Under the pieces are notes generated by a model that was not told the origin of the DNA, did no database searches, and saw only the letters and a program-made list of their open reading frames with translations. The translations under genes and the position numbers were made by a program. This document shows, one piece after another, positions 1-6,311 of a DNA stretch of 7,136 bases. The number at the start of each line of letters is the position of its first letter. Within the stretch, counting starts at the first letter, position 1. The stretch is from Pirellulaceae bacterium (GTDB taxonomy: Bacteria > Planctomycetota > Planctomycetia > Pirellulales > Pirellulaceae): positions 1 to 7,136 of the forward strand of contig JADLDX010000909.1 of NCBI GenBank assembly GCA_020846515.1. The letters run 5' to 3'.

Positions 1-115
1 CACCGCTGCCAAAGTAGCCACCGCTGCCAAGCGGTGGAGAATCGCCTGAAGACCTTTCCACCGTCTGGCGACGGTGGCTACGAAGACCTTTCCACCGTCT
101 GGCGACGGTGGCTAC
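1..115. repeat. Cluster of palindromic intergenic repeats (REP-like)
   Basis: Two adjacent, identical 34-bp units lie at 48-81 and 82-115. Each contains a perfect hairpin: CCACCGTC, loop TGGC, GACGGTGG (58-77 and 92-111), followed by CTAC. An inverted-orientation relative lies at 14-37: GTAG, then CCACCGCT, loop GCCA, AGCGGTGG. Bases 1-12 repeat bases 19-30 and look like a truncated further copy, so the cluster probably continues beyond the left edge. The units are non-coding and end 18 bases before the sigma-factor start, so they sit in or next to its leader or promoter. They could be a REP-type repeat family or transcript-end hairpins of an upstream gene outside the window; no T-tract follows them, which argues against simple intrinsic terminators. 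The repeats and hairpins are read directly; the family assignment is inference. Confidence 0.9.
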
Positions 116-133
116 GGATATACTTGAGTCCCC

Positions 134-727
134 ATGATTCCCAGTCCACCTGAAACCCGAGCTAGCTTAATCGTGCGTCTTCGAGACGCGGCGGATGTGG
201 CAGCGTGGGATGAGTTCGTGGCGATCTACGGGCCGCTGGTACATAGACTGGCCATGCGCCAAGGTCTACAAACGGCCGATGCCGAGGACGTGGTCCAGCA
301 AGTCTTCGCCGCAGTGGCTCAGTCGGTTCATCAGTGGCTCGAACGCCCTCAGCAGAATCGCTTTCGCGGATGGCTGCTAACGATAGCTCGCAACATAGCT
401 GTCAAAACACTGACGCGCAGGCCGCAGGGTGGTGTGGGCCTGGGCGGCGATCCTGGTTTGAATGAGTTGGCGGCACCGGAGGGTGATTGGTCAAGTCACT
501 TTGACATCGAGTATCGTCGCGAAGTATATCGCTGGGCAGCGGAGCAAGTTCAAAACACGGTGGCCCCAAGCACCTGGACCGCGTTTCATTTGACTCATAT
601 CGAAGGCGTTTCCATTGCCGATGCGGCGGAGCAACTGGACATGTCTGTGGGCAACATCTACATCGCTCGCAGTCGAGTCATCAGCCGCTTGCGTGAGCTG
701 GCCAAACAATTTGAGGTGTCGCAATGA
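134..727 (+). CDS. ECF-type RNA polymerase sigma factor, kinase-associated planctomycete type
   Basis: An alternative sigma factor expected to direct RNA polymerase to a small regulon. The 197-aa length is normal for ECF sigma factors. A region-2-like segment spans about residues 22-96: an aromatic-rich helix with W25 and Y32, the acidic D49-A-E-D52 followed by VVQQVF, then FRGWL (77-81) and IARN (84-87) before a basic stretch ending R95-R96. A glycine-rich linker (about 97-125) leads to a region-4-like segment (about 130-192), whose helix-turn-helix runs from S160 to L186 (SIADAAEQLDMS, then the recognition helix). There is no region 1 or 3, as expected. The ATG at 134 precedes a typical N-terminus (TRASLIVRLRD); no strong Shine-Dalgarno is visible before it. 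The stop overlaps the kinase start by ATGA, so the two are probably co-translated. This fits the planctomycete ECF groups associated with Ser/Thr kinases; the exact group cannot be set by eye. Confidence 0.93.
   Translation: MIPSPPETRASLIVRLRDAADVAAWDEFVAIYGPLVHRLAMRQGLQTADAEDVVQQVFAAVAQSVHQWLERPQQNRFRGWLLTIARNIAVKTLTRRPQGGVGLGGDPGLNELAAPEGDWSSHFDIEYRREVYRWAAEQVQNTVAPSTWTAFHLTHIEGVSIADAAEQLDMSVGNIYIARSRVISRLRELAKQFEVSQ
713..718 (+). promoter_or_regulatory. Shine-Dalgarno for the kinase gene, inside the sigma gene
   Basis: GAGGTG lies within the last codons of the sigma-factor gene, five bases before the kinase ATG at 724. It is the strongest ribosome-binding sequence at any start in the window. 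With the ATGA overlap it supports the start chosen for the kinase and translational coupling of the pair. Confidence 0.7.
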
Positions 728-2163
728 TCCGCTCCTGCGCGAGTTACTCCGACGATCAGTTGCGGCAACTTCTGCAAGGCGACGACGAGGATCACACTGA
801 CTCGGCCAATCATCTGGCCGAATGCCCACACTGCCAGGCTCGTTTGGAACAGTTGGCCGCGGATGCCGAGCAGTGGAGCGAGATTCGCGATAGCTTGCAA
901 CCCGATCAAGAGCTCGATATGGGCTCATTGTCACCTCTAGAGAACGAGCCATCGCGCCGGCCTCATTCGGACCGCGAGCGTTGGCAGCGACCGAACGCGT
1001 GGACGGAGTCGATGGCCAAGTCGTTGTTATCGACGGCCAGTCACCCCGAGATGTTGGGACGCATCGGTCGCTACGATGTCGAACGCCTGATTGGCAGCGG
1101 CGGTATGGGGGTTGTCTTTAAGGCCTACGACACGGAGCTCAATCGACCGGTGGCTGTGAAGTTGTTAGCTCCTTATTTGGCGGGCAGTGGTTCGGCGCGG
1201 AATCGATTTGCCAGAGAGGCTCGAGCAGCCGCGGCGGTCGTCGATGATCATGTCGTGCCGATCCACAATGTGGAGACCGATAACGAACATCCCTTCTTGG
1301 TGATGAAGTTCATTGCCGGTGGATCCCTGCAACAACGCATCGATCTCGAAGGGCCGCTCGAACTCTGCGAAGTCCTGCGCATTGGCATGCATGCGGCTAA
1401 GGGGCTGGCTGCCGCGCATGCTCAAGGCTTGATCCATCGCGACGTAAAGCCATCGAACATCTTGCTGGACGAAGGAGTCGATCGAGCCTTGCTGACCGAC
1501 TTCGGTTTAGCCCGAGCGACCGATGATGCCAGTTTGACTCGCAGCGGCTTTCATCCCGGCACGCCGCACTACATGTCGCCCGAACAAGTTCGAGGCGAAG
1601 CAATTGACGCTCGCAGCGATCTCTTTGGACTGGGTTGTGTGATCTACGCCACGTGTACTGGTCATCCACCATTCCGCAGTGAAACCAGCTACGCCGTCCT
1701 GCGTCGTATCACCGACGACGCGCCACGTTCAATTCGAGAAATTAATCCCCATGTTCCACAGTGGCTTGATCAGATCGTGATGAAGTTGCTGGCGAAGTCG
1801 CCTGAGGATCGTTATGGATCTGCGGACGAAGTTCACACGCTGCTTGAACGATGTCTCGCGCATGTTCAGCAGCCGACTGCGGTAGAATTGCCAGCCGAGT
1901 TACAGTTGAAGGCGAAATCACGCAAGTGGTTGACTGTCATGGCACTGGTGCCTGTGTGTGTTGCGATTGGGTGTGGGGTTTGGTGGTTGAAGCAATTGCC
2001 TGCAAGGATCGAAGCTGCAGCACCCAAAACAGTGACCGTATCAGCCGATCCCCAATTGCAATGGGAAAGCGGAGCGGATGAGCTAAATAGGCTTCGAAGT
2101 GATGTCGAGTCAATAGAAAATAAAGCTAAAACGACATGGGATATCGAACCAAGCACGAATTGA
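724..2163 (+). CDS. Membrane Ser/Thr protein kinase with N-terminal zinc anti-sigma motif
   Basis: A Hanks-type kinase of 479 aa that probably controls the neighbouring sigma factor. Residues 1-45 carry H30-x3-C34-x2-C37, the signature of zinc-binding anti-sigma domains; C5 lies about where such domains place a fourth ligand. A polar linker (46-112) leads to the kinase domain (about 118-378). Its key residues are present: glycine loop G125-S-G-G-M-G130, ATP lysine K147 in VAVK, helix-C glutamate E166, catalytic H239-R-D241 with K243 and N246, DFG at 260-262, S286-P-E288 in place of APE, D300, and R364. It should therefore be active. T267, S271, T273 and S275 are candidate activation-loop phosphosites. 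Residues 403-423 form one membrane span after K399-S-R-K402, leaving an outside tail of about 55 residues with no recognised domain. The likely orientation is kinase inside, tail in the periplasm. Substrate and signal are unknown; control of the sigma factor is inferred from the motif and gene overlap. Confidence 0.95.
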   Translation: MIRSCASYSDDQLRQLLQGDDEDHTDSANHLAECPHCQARLEQLAADAEQWSEIRDSLQPDQELDMGSLSPLENEPSRRPHSDRERWQRPNAWTESMAKSLLSTASHPEMLGRIGRYDVERLIGSGGMGVVFKAYDTELNRPVAVKLLAPYLAGSGSARNRFAREARAAAAVVDDHVVPIHNVETDNEHPFLVMKFIAGGSLQQRIDLEGPLELCEVLRIGMHAAKGLAAAHAQGLIHRDVKPSNILLDEGVDRALLTDFGLARATDDASLTRSGFHPGTPHYMSPEQVRGEAIDARSDLFGLGCVIYATCTGHPPFRSETSYAVLRRITDDAPRSIREINPHVPQWLDQIVMKLLAKSPEDRYGSADEVHTLLERCLAHVQQPTAVELPAELQLKAKSRKWLTVMALVPVCVAIGCGVWWLKQLPARIEAAAPKTVTVSADPQLQWESGADELNRLRSDVESIENKAKTTWDIEPSTN

Positions 2164-2172
2164 GTTGTGTCT

Positions 2173-2192
2173 TAAGCCAGAAGGGCTGACAC
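2173..2192 (+). repeat. Short GC-rich dispersed repeat, copy 1 (forward)
   Basis: TAAGCCAGAAGGGCTGACAC, one of four related 20-base copies in this gap. The consensus is roughly AAGCCCGAAGGGCTGACAC. Its 5' part has the same sequence, in inverted orientation, as the copy at 2387-2406: CTTAAGCC(A/C)GAAGGGCTG. Confidence 0.8.
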
Positions 2193-2200
2193 AGCCTTTG

Positions 2201-2230
2201 CCGGTGGTGTTGACCGGTGTCAACCACCGG
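2201..2230. repeat. Long hairpin associated with the dispersed repeats
   Basis: CCGGTG and CACCGG form outer arms and GTTGAC and GTCAAC form inner arms, around a CGGT loop, with a two-base GT bulge on the left side. It lies between forward repeat copies 1 and 2, suggesting a composite repeat unit. No T-tract follows (next bases TTATAGATCC), so a classical intrinsic terminator is not well supported, although the position 40 bases after the kinase stop would allow a role in transcript end formation. Confidence 0.8.
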
Positions 2231-2252
2231 TTATAGATCCAAGGAACAACCC

Positions 2253-2272
2253 AAAGCCCGGAGGGCTGACAC
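2253..2272 (+). repeat. Short GC-rich dispersed repeat, copy 2 (forward)
   Basis: AAAGCCCGGAGGGCTGACAC, matching copy 1 at most positions and sharing the GGGCTGACAC end exactly. Its GCCC and GGGC halves can pair in a small hairpin. Confidence 0.8.
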
Positions 2273-2315
2273 TCTTGCACCAGCTACCAACTGACCATGC
2301 GCATTCGACGCCGGT

Positions 2316-2335
2316 GTGTCGGCCTTTCAGGCCTT
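2316..2335 (-). repeat. Short GC-rich dispersed repeat, copy 3 (reverse)
   Basis: On the minus strand this reads AAGGCCTGAAAGGCCGACAC. It keeps the AAG start, the central GAA and the GACAC end of the consensus, while its stem has changed from GCCC/GGGC to GGCC/GGCC and still pairs. It is the most diverged of the four copies. Confidence 0.65.
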
Positions 2336-2386
2336 CGCGCTTCATAGCCAACCTTCACCGAGGCCTGCGACCCCGGCAGAGTTTAT

Positions 2387-2406
2387 GCCAGCCCTTCGGG
2401 CTTAAG
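2387..2406 (-). repeat. Short GC-rich dispersed repeat, copy 4 (reverse)
   Basis: On the minus strand this reads CTTAAGCCCGAAGGGCTGGC, matching 2171-2190 at 18 of 20 positions in the opposite orientation. AGCCC and GGGCT (2390-2402) also form a local hairpin with a TTC loop. It ends 45 bases before the large gene. Confidence 0.8.
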
Positions 2407-2439
2407 ATCAAGTAACACCTCACCAAACACTATTCAAAT

Positions 2440-2443
2440 GGAG
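2440..2443 (+). promoter_or_regulatory. Shine-Dalgarno deciding the start of the large exported protein
   Basis: GGAG lies eight bases before the ATG at 2452. The ATG at 2438 is in another frame and opens only a short shadow ORF. The 2452 start also gives a complete signal peptide, so both lines of evidence agree. Confidence 0.65.
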
Positions 2444-2451
2444 TTGAACCC

Positions 2452-5400
2452 ATGTCTTCTCATTATCGCAGTCATGCGGCAGCTATCAGATCGTTGCTCT
2501 TTGTCTGCCTGTTGTGCTCGGCCTCGAGTCTTAAAGCACAACTGGAAGGACCAAGACCGGCATCTCCCACAACGCAAGCTCCATCCCAGTCAGAAGAATC
2601 GTCGGATGACTCGGAGCTTAAGTTGCAAAACTATCAACTTAAGCACGCAAAGGCCGCCGACGTACTGAAGCTTTTCAAGCAACTTCATGGTGTTGAAAAT
2701 GTCGCGACCATCGACGAACGCACAAATTCGATCGTGTTTCTCGCCAACGAAACCAGTGCCCGCGAACTTCGAGAGTCCTTGGCCTTGCTGGACATTGAAA
2801 CGACAAGCCCAATCATGCCGCCAACCCCAGTCGTCCAAGGATCTTCAGCGCAAGCACCTGTTCCGGCAAAATCCCAACCTCTTCCGGCAAAGTCCAAACC
2901 GACTGGCCCCTTTCGCAAATTCACCTTCAAGCACGCAAAAGTTGCTGATGTGGTCAAGATCCTGCGAGAGTTGACTGGGGCGAATATCGACAATGAGAAC
3001 ATGGAGGGATTCGCCGTCGATGAACGCACGAATTCCGTTATCTGGAAAGTTGGCGATGAATGGGAATCGCGGCACTGGGAAGAAACGCTTCTTGCCCTGG
3101 ATGGTGAGAGTTCCGCGAGCAATACACAGAGTGTTCCCTCACCGTATGCTCCGCCTGCATCCATGCCGACCCCAATAAATCTTACACCTACGCCCAATTC
3201 ACAAGTATCTGCTCCACCAACCCAAACATTTACGTTTTCGTTAGGTGTCGAACGCGGCGAATCACTTGAGTCACTCAAGCAACGCTACAGCGAACTCGAA
3301 CAACAAACCCACGAGCTGGCAGATAAACTCAAGCAGTCCAAATCACCAAGTGGAACAGAACGCAATGACCTACAAGCCGCAGTTCGCAAATCCTTCGAAG
3401 CTCGCCAGGCACTGCAGCGAGCCGAGTTAGCCGACCTTGCTGGGCGCTTGAAGAGCATGCAGCAATCGATCGACATGCGCGACAAATTGGCTGACAAAGT
3501 CATCGAACGGCGCGTCGAAGATTTGCTGAATCCAAACCTGAAATGGGACCTCCTCGCTGGCAAAGAACGAACGCTTGAGGGTACCAACAGTGAATCGAGG
3601 GGCGCGATCGCAACTACGGCTCAATCCGCTACAAACATCTCATCATTCACGCCTGGAGGCTCAGCCTCTTTACCACCGTCGATGGCGCCGGCACCTACTA
3701 GTGTCCCCTACGACCCAGGCAAACGCCCCGAGACGATCATTATGGAAAGGATCCAGGGACATTGGGTAGCGGAGTCGATGCTATCGGCGGGCAAGAATAG
3801 CCTCAGCGATTTCTCCGAACCTTTCGAAGTTCTGATCACAGGCAATGAGATGCGATTCAGAGTTGGCCTGCAGGATCTATATGGGCCGATGCTGCTGACG
3901 GGGCTGAACGTTAGTTATCGTTCAATTGAGAGTGCGGACCAACCACTGCCGGTGGATATTGTCATAGACCCCAACGGTGAACATCGTGAAATGCCTGGAA
4001 TCATTGCATGCAATGGTTCGACGCTTTCGCTTTGTTTCGCCGAGCAGGAGGAGAGCCAAACGAACGGCTTCCGTCCAACATCGTTTATTCCCGGTTCAAA
4101 AGTAGTTGTGATCAAGTGTTATCGCCCAACTCCTACTGTCCCAGGTATCAAGCCTATCGATGTCGATCTCTCAACACCGCAAGCAACACTAGACTACCTC
4201 CACCGTCACTCGCTCGCTTATCCGGGCGGTTTTCCGGCTGAATGTTATACCGACGAAGCACTGTTGGAACTGAGCGGCATGCTGCTGCAGAATCTATCCA
4301 TGATGTCGGCGATGTCTCAAATCGCTTTGCAAACGGGTGGAGTGATCGGTGAAAGCAGTGGAGTTCCAGTTGTCTCGGACATTTCACCAGCTTTCCACAT
4401 CCTGGTCGAAACGCTGTTAAAAGAGCAGATGTTGCCGACGCCTCCAGAGAGTGCGGATAAGGCGTTTGAACTACTGGCGACGCTGACGTTTGGTAGTACT
4501 TCGAGCAGTGCGATCTCTTCGGTCCAAGTTGATCGTCAGTTGCTTCGTCTAGCGGCAGGCGTATTGAAATCGCCCAAAGAGTTTCTACCGTTGGCCAGTG
4601 CGTTATTGAACCCTCGCGAGACAGACGCCGGCGTAGCCAAGTCCCAGAAAGCCAATCAGGCGCAACCCAAGGCAGACATCGCGGTCAACGGAGATGAAGC
4701 GACCGCAACTATTACTAGCTCTGGCAATGTCGCTTCGACTTCTCCACTGTCTGCGCCGAGGGTTACCAAGCTGCGTCGAATCGATGGCCGTTGGCTCATC
4801 AGCGAAATACTGTCCGACCAAGAGATTACGCAGTTGCAATCGAGCTATTCGAGCGTGATGGAGCAACTGGGCGGGGCGGAAGAAGTTCGGTCGGATGTTC
4901 CAAAAGCCCCTGATTCTTCTCAGCGGAAGAATGCCGCACGCGAGGTTGAGTCAAGCAAGACCGAACCGCCAGAATGGAACGACTTCCTCAAACTGCTTCC
5001 TGAGTCCGGAACGGCGCTGGTGATGTTTAGCGATGAACCAGAGACCAAAGAGCAGATGTTGCCGGTTGCGAAGAAAGTAGCTGAAGCGGCTTCGGCGCAG
5101 TTGATCGAGTTGCCTATAACCACCTGGCACAAGATCATCGCTCCTCCAGCCATGCATTTTGTGCTAATGAAAGATCGGCAACTGGTGGGCATTCGCACGG
5201 GACTGATAACGGAAACGAGATTGCGTGACTTTGTTTCCAAGGCGAAAAATTGGTTAACTCCGCAATTCACGGGTATCGCCGAAAACTCGCTTGTGCGCAT
5301 CGACTGCTTCATCAATCCCGGCCCCGACAATATCGGCAGCCAGCACGGTGGAGCTTACCCGATGACAACTGCGGTCGTTGCAGTCCACGAAGATCAAGCT

Positions 5401-6159
5401 CTACTGTTTGGCCCGGAGAGTATCGCTGAATACATCGAGAAAGGTTATGCCTGCGTCGCGATCGTCCGCGACGCATCTGGAAATCAGAAACAAGTGCCGA
5501 TGGATGTTCTCCTCAATGGACCTGTGAAACTGCTAGGACGCAGTGAGAAACAACCAAAGTCGGCGGCGTCGACGGGTGCTACTTTGGGCGATGGCGACTT
5601 CCCCGACGTACCACTCGCGGGCGTCGCGATTATCTATCCGAAGTCAGTGACGGAACTTCTGGAAGCGTATGACGTTGGCACGGCGATCTACCACATTCGC
5701 GGAGTTCAAGGCTTGAAGCCCGTCGGGCTAGCCGCCATCAAAGACGCACCGATCGTCAATCAGCGAGTGCTGTCAGGCAGCTTTAGACGCGAGCGACACG
5801 TTCCACCCCTTCACGGATTTCGCTCGCCAATCTACTGGCAATCCCAGATCGTGCCGAAAACCGATGGACATATCTATGGCGACAACATCAACGGCGCTGG
5901 AATGTTTGAAGTGCTCTGCCCCGCACGTCCCGCTCCATGCGGTTTTACTTTCAACGAGCATGGTCGTTTGATTGGGATGTACGGTCTTGGCGAGCCATCC
6001 GAGAAAGACATGACTCACACCGTCTTCAAGCCCGACACGACTCACTCGGTACTGCAAGCCGCTTTGGATAAGATCGACGATACAGGCTTGAAAACTGCGT
6101 TGGCCGATACGCTAGAGGAATCGCATAAGTCTTTGAAATCTACGAACTCCGTCCGTTGA
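2452..6159 (+). CDS. Large exported multidomain protein: secretin-N-like repeats, coiled coil, TIGR03067-like region, thioredoxin-like region
   Basis: A 1235-aa protein of unknown function. A signal peptide spans about 1-29 (hydrophobic LLFVCLLC core, likely cleavage after A29; no convincing lipobox). Two homologous domains, 57-116 and 154-219, share KHAK-x-ADV and DERTNS and resemble secretin N/short-domain repeats, but no secretin channel follows. Pro/Ser-rich linkers separate them. Residues 271-358 form a charged coiled coil ending in ERRVEDLLNPNLKW. Residues 428-558 resemble TIGR03067: IQGHW at the start, then IDPNG, PGI, LSLCF and RPTSF. Residues 573-790 end in an NTF2-like strand pattern (LRRIDGRWLISEI). 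Residues 842-934 look thioredoxin-like, with DEPE near the usual CxxC position and P899 as a possible cis-proline. Residues 945-1180 weakly resemble a trypsin fold without its catalytic residues. No membrane span is seen after the signal, so it is probably periplasmic. The gene follows the sigma/kinase pair but after a 288-bp repeat-rich gap. The reading frame, export signal and duplication are clear; the C-terminal fold calls are tentative. Confidence 0.9.
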   Translation: MSSHYRSHAAAIRSLLFVCLLCSASSLKAQLEGPRPASPTTQAPSQSEESSDDSELKLQNYQLKHAKAADVLKLFKQLHGVENVATIDERTNSIVFLANETSARELRESLALLDIETTSPIMPPTPVVQGSSAQAPVPAKSQPLPAKSKPTGPFRKFTFKHAKVADVVKILRELTGANIDNENMEGFAVDERTNSVIWKVGDEWESRHWEETLLALDGESSASNTQSVPSPYAPPASMPTPINLTPTPNSQVSAPPTQTFTFSLGVERGESLESLKQRYSELEQQTHELADKLKQSKSPSGTERNDLQAAVRKSFEARQALQRAELADLAGRLKSMQQSIDMRDKLADKVIERRVEDLLNPNLKWDLLAGKERTLEGTNSESRGAIATTAQSATNISSFTPGGSASLPPSMAPAPTSVPYDPGKRPETIIMERIQGHWVAESMLSAGKNSLSDFSEPFEVLITGNEMRFRVGLQDLYGPMLLTGLNVSYRSIESADQPLPVDIVIDPNGEHREMPGIIACNGSTLSLCFAEQEESQTNGFRPTSFIPGSKVVVIKCYRPTPTVPGIKPIDVDLSTPQATLDYLHRHSLAYPGGFPAECYTDEALLELSGMLLQNLSMMSAMSQIALQTGGVIGESSGVPVVSDISPAFHILVETLLKEQMLPTPPESADKAFELLATLTFGSTSSSAISSVQVDRQLLRLAAGVLKSPKEFLPLASALLNPRETDAGVAKSQKANQAQPKADIAVNGDEATATITSSGNVASTSPLSAPRVTKLRRIDGRWLISEILSDQEITQLQSSYSSVMEQLGGAEEVRSDVPKAPDSSQRKNAAREVESSKTEPPEWNDFLKLLPESGTALVMFSDEPETKEQMLPVAKKVAEAASAQLIELPITTWHKIIAPPAMHFVLMKDRQLVGIRTGLITETRLRDFVSKAKNWLTPQFTGIAENSLVRIDCFINPGPDNIGSQHGGAYPMTTAVVAVHEDQALLFGPESIAEYIEKGYACVAIVRDASGNQKQVPMDVLLNGPVKLLGRSEKQPKSAASTGATLGDGDFPDVPLAGVAIIYPKSVTELLEAYDVGTAIYHIRGVQGLKPVGLAAIKDAPIVNQRVLSGSFRRERHVPPLHGFRSPIYWQSQIVPKTDGHIYGDNINGAGMFEVLCPARPAPCGFTFNEHGRLIGMYGLGEPSEKDMTHTVFKPDTTHSVLQAALDKIDDTGLKTALADTLEESHKSLKSTNSVR

Positions 6160-6311
6160 AAGTCGCAGCGTGTGATTGGACTGCGGTTAGGCCAGTCATT
6201 ACGCCTTAAGTACCTGGGCTTGGCTACTCATTAGTCTCGAACCAGGTTTGAATGGCCTTTGCCGGAATGACTCGGTCAGCGATGTGACTGGAACCAATGG
6301 CTCCGACGAGC
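6160..6311. other. Convergent intergenic gap
   Basis: A 152-base gap between the ends of two converging genes. Only weak inverted repeats are visible, such as GACTG/CAGTC (about 6179-6197) and ACCTGG/CCAGGT with a long loop (about 6212-6247). Neither is followed by a T-tract on either strand, so no terminator is called. Confidence 0.5.

Larger units (their letters stand above)
2164..2451. other. Repeat-rich intergenic region between kinase and large exported protein
   Basis: This 288-bp gap contains no plausible gene. It holds four short GC-rich repeat copies and one longer hairpin, listed separately. The 45 bases before the next gene are AT-richer and should hold its leader. No convincing promoter boxes or T-tract terminator could be identified by eye. 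The gap suggests that the large downstream gene has its own transcription start, but read-through from the sigma/kinase pair cannot be excluded. Confidence 0.7.

Noticed and set aside
1..115. CRISPR array
   Set aside because: The 34-bp units are directly adjacent with no unique spacers and are strongly palindromic; only two identical copies are present.
491..952. 153-aa minus-strand open frame across the sigma/kinase junction
   Set aside because: It lies antisense to two well-supported genes, has an Arg/Ser-rich composition, and shows no motif.
2201..2230. Intrinsic terminator after the kinase gene
   Set aside because: The stem is good but no T-tract follows, and it is bracketed by dispersed repeats, so a repeat element explains it better.
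2494..2521. Lipoprotein signal at C19 or C22 of the large protein
   Set aside because: The residues before both cysteines (F-V and L-L) do not fit a lipobox; a type I cleavage after A29 is more plausible.
2438..2668. 76-aa plus-strand open frame starting 14 bases before the large gene
   Set aside because: It has no Shine-Dalgarno of its own, no recognisable features, and overlaps the signal peptide of the large protein in another frame.
2685..3278. 197-aa minus-strand open frame
   Set aside because: It is a shadow of the secretin-N-like part of the large protein, whose duplicated domains are in the plus frame. Its own translation is low-complexity Ser/Gly/Val.
6179..6247. Bidirectional terminator between the converging genes
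   Set aside because: Only 5-6 bp arms with long loops and no T-rich tails were found.
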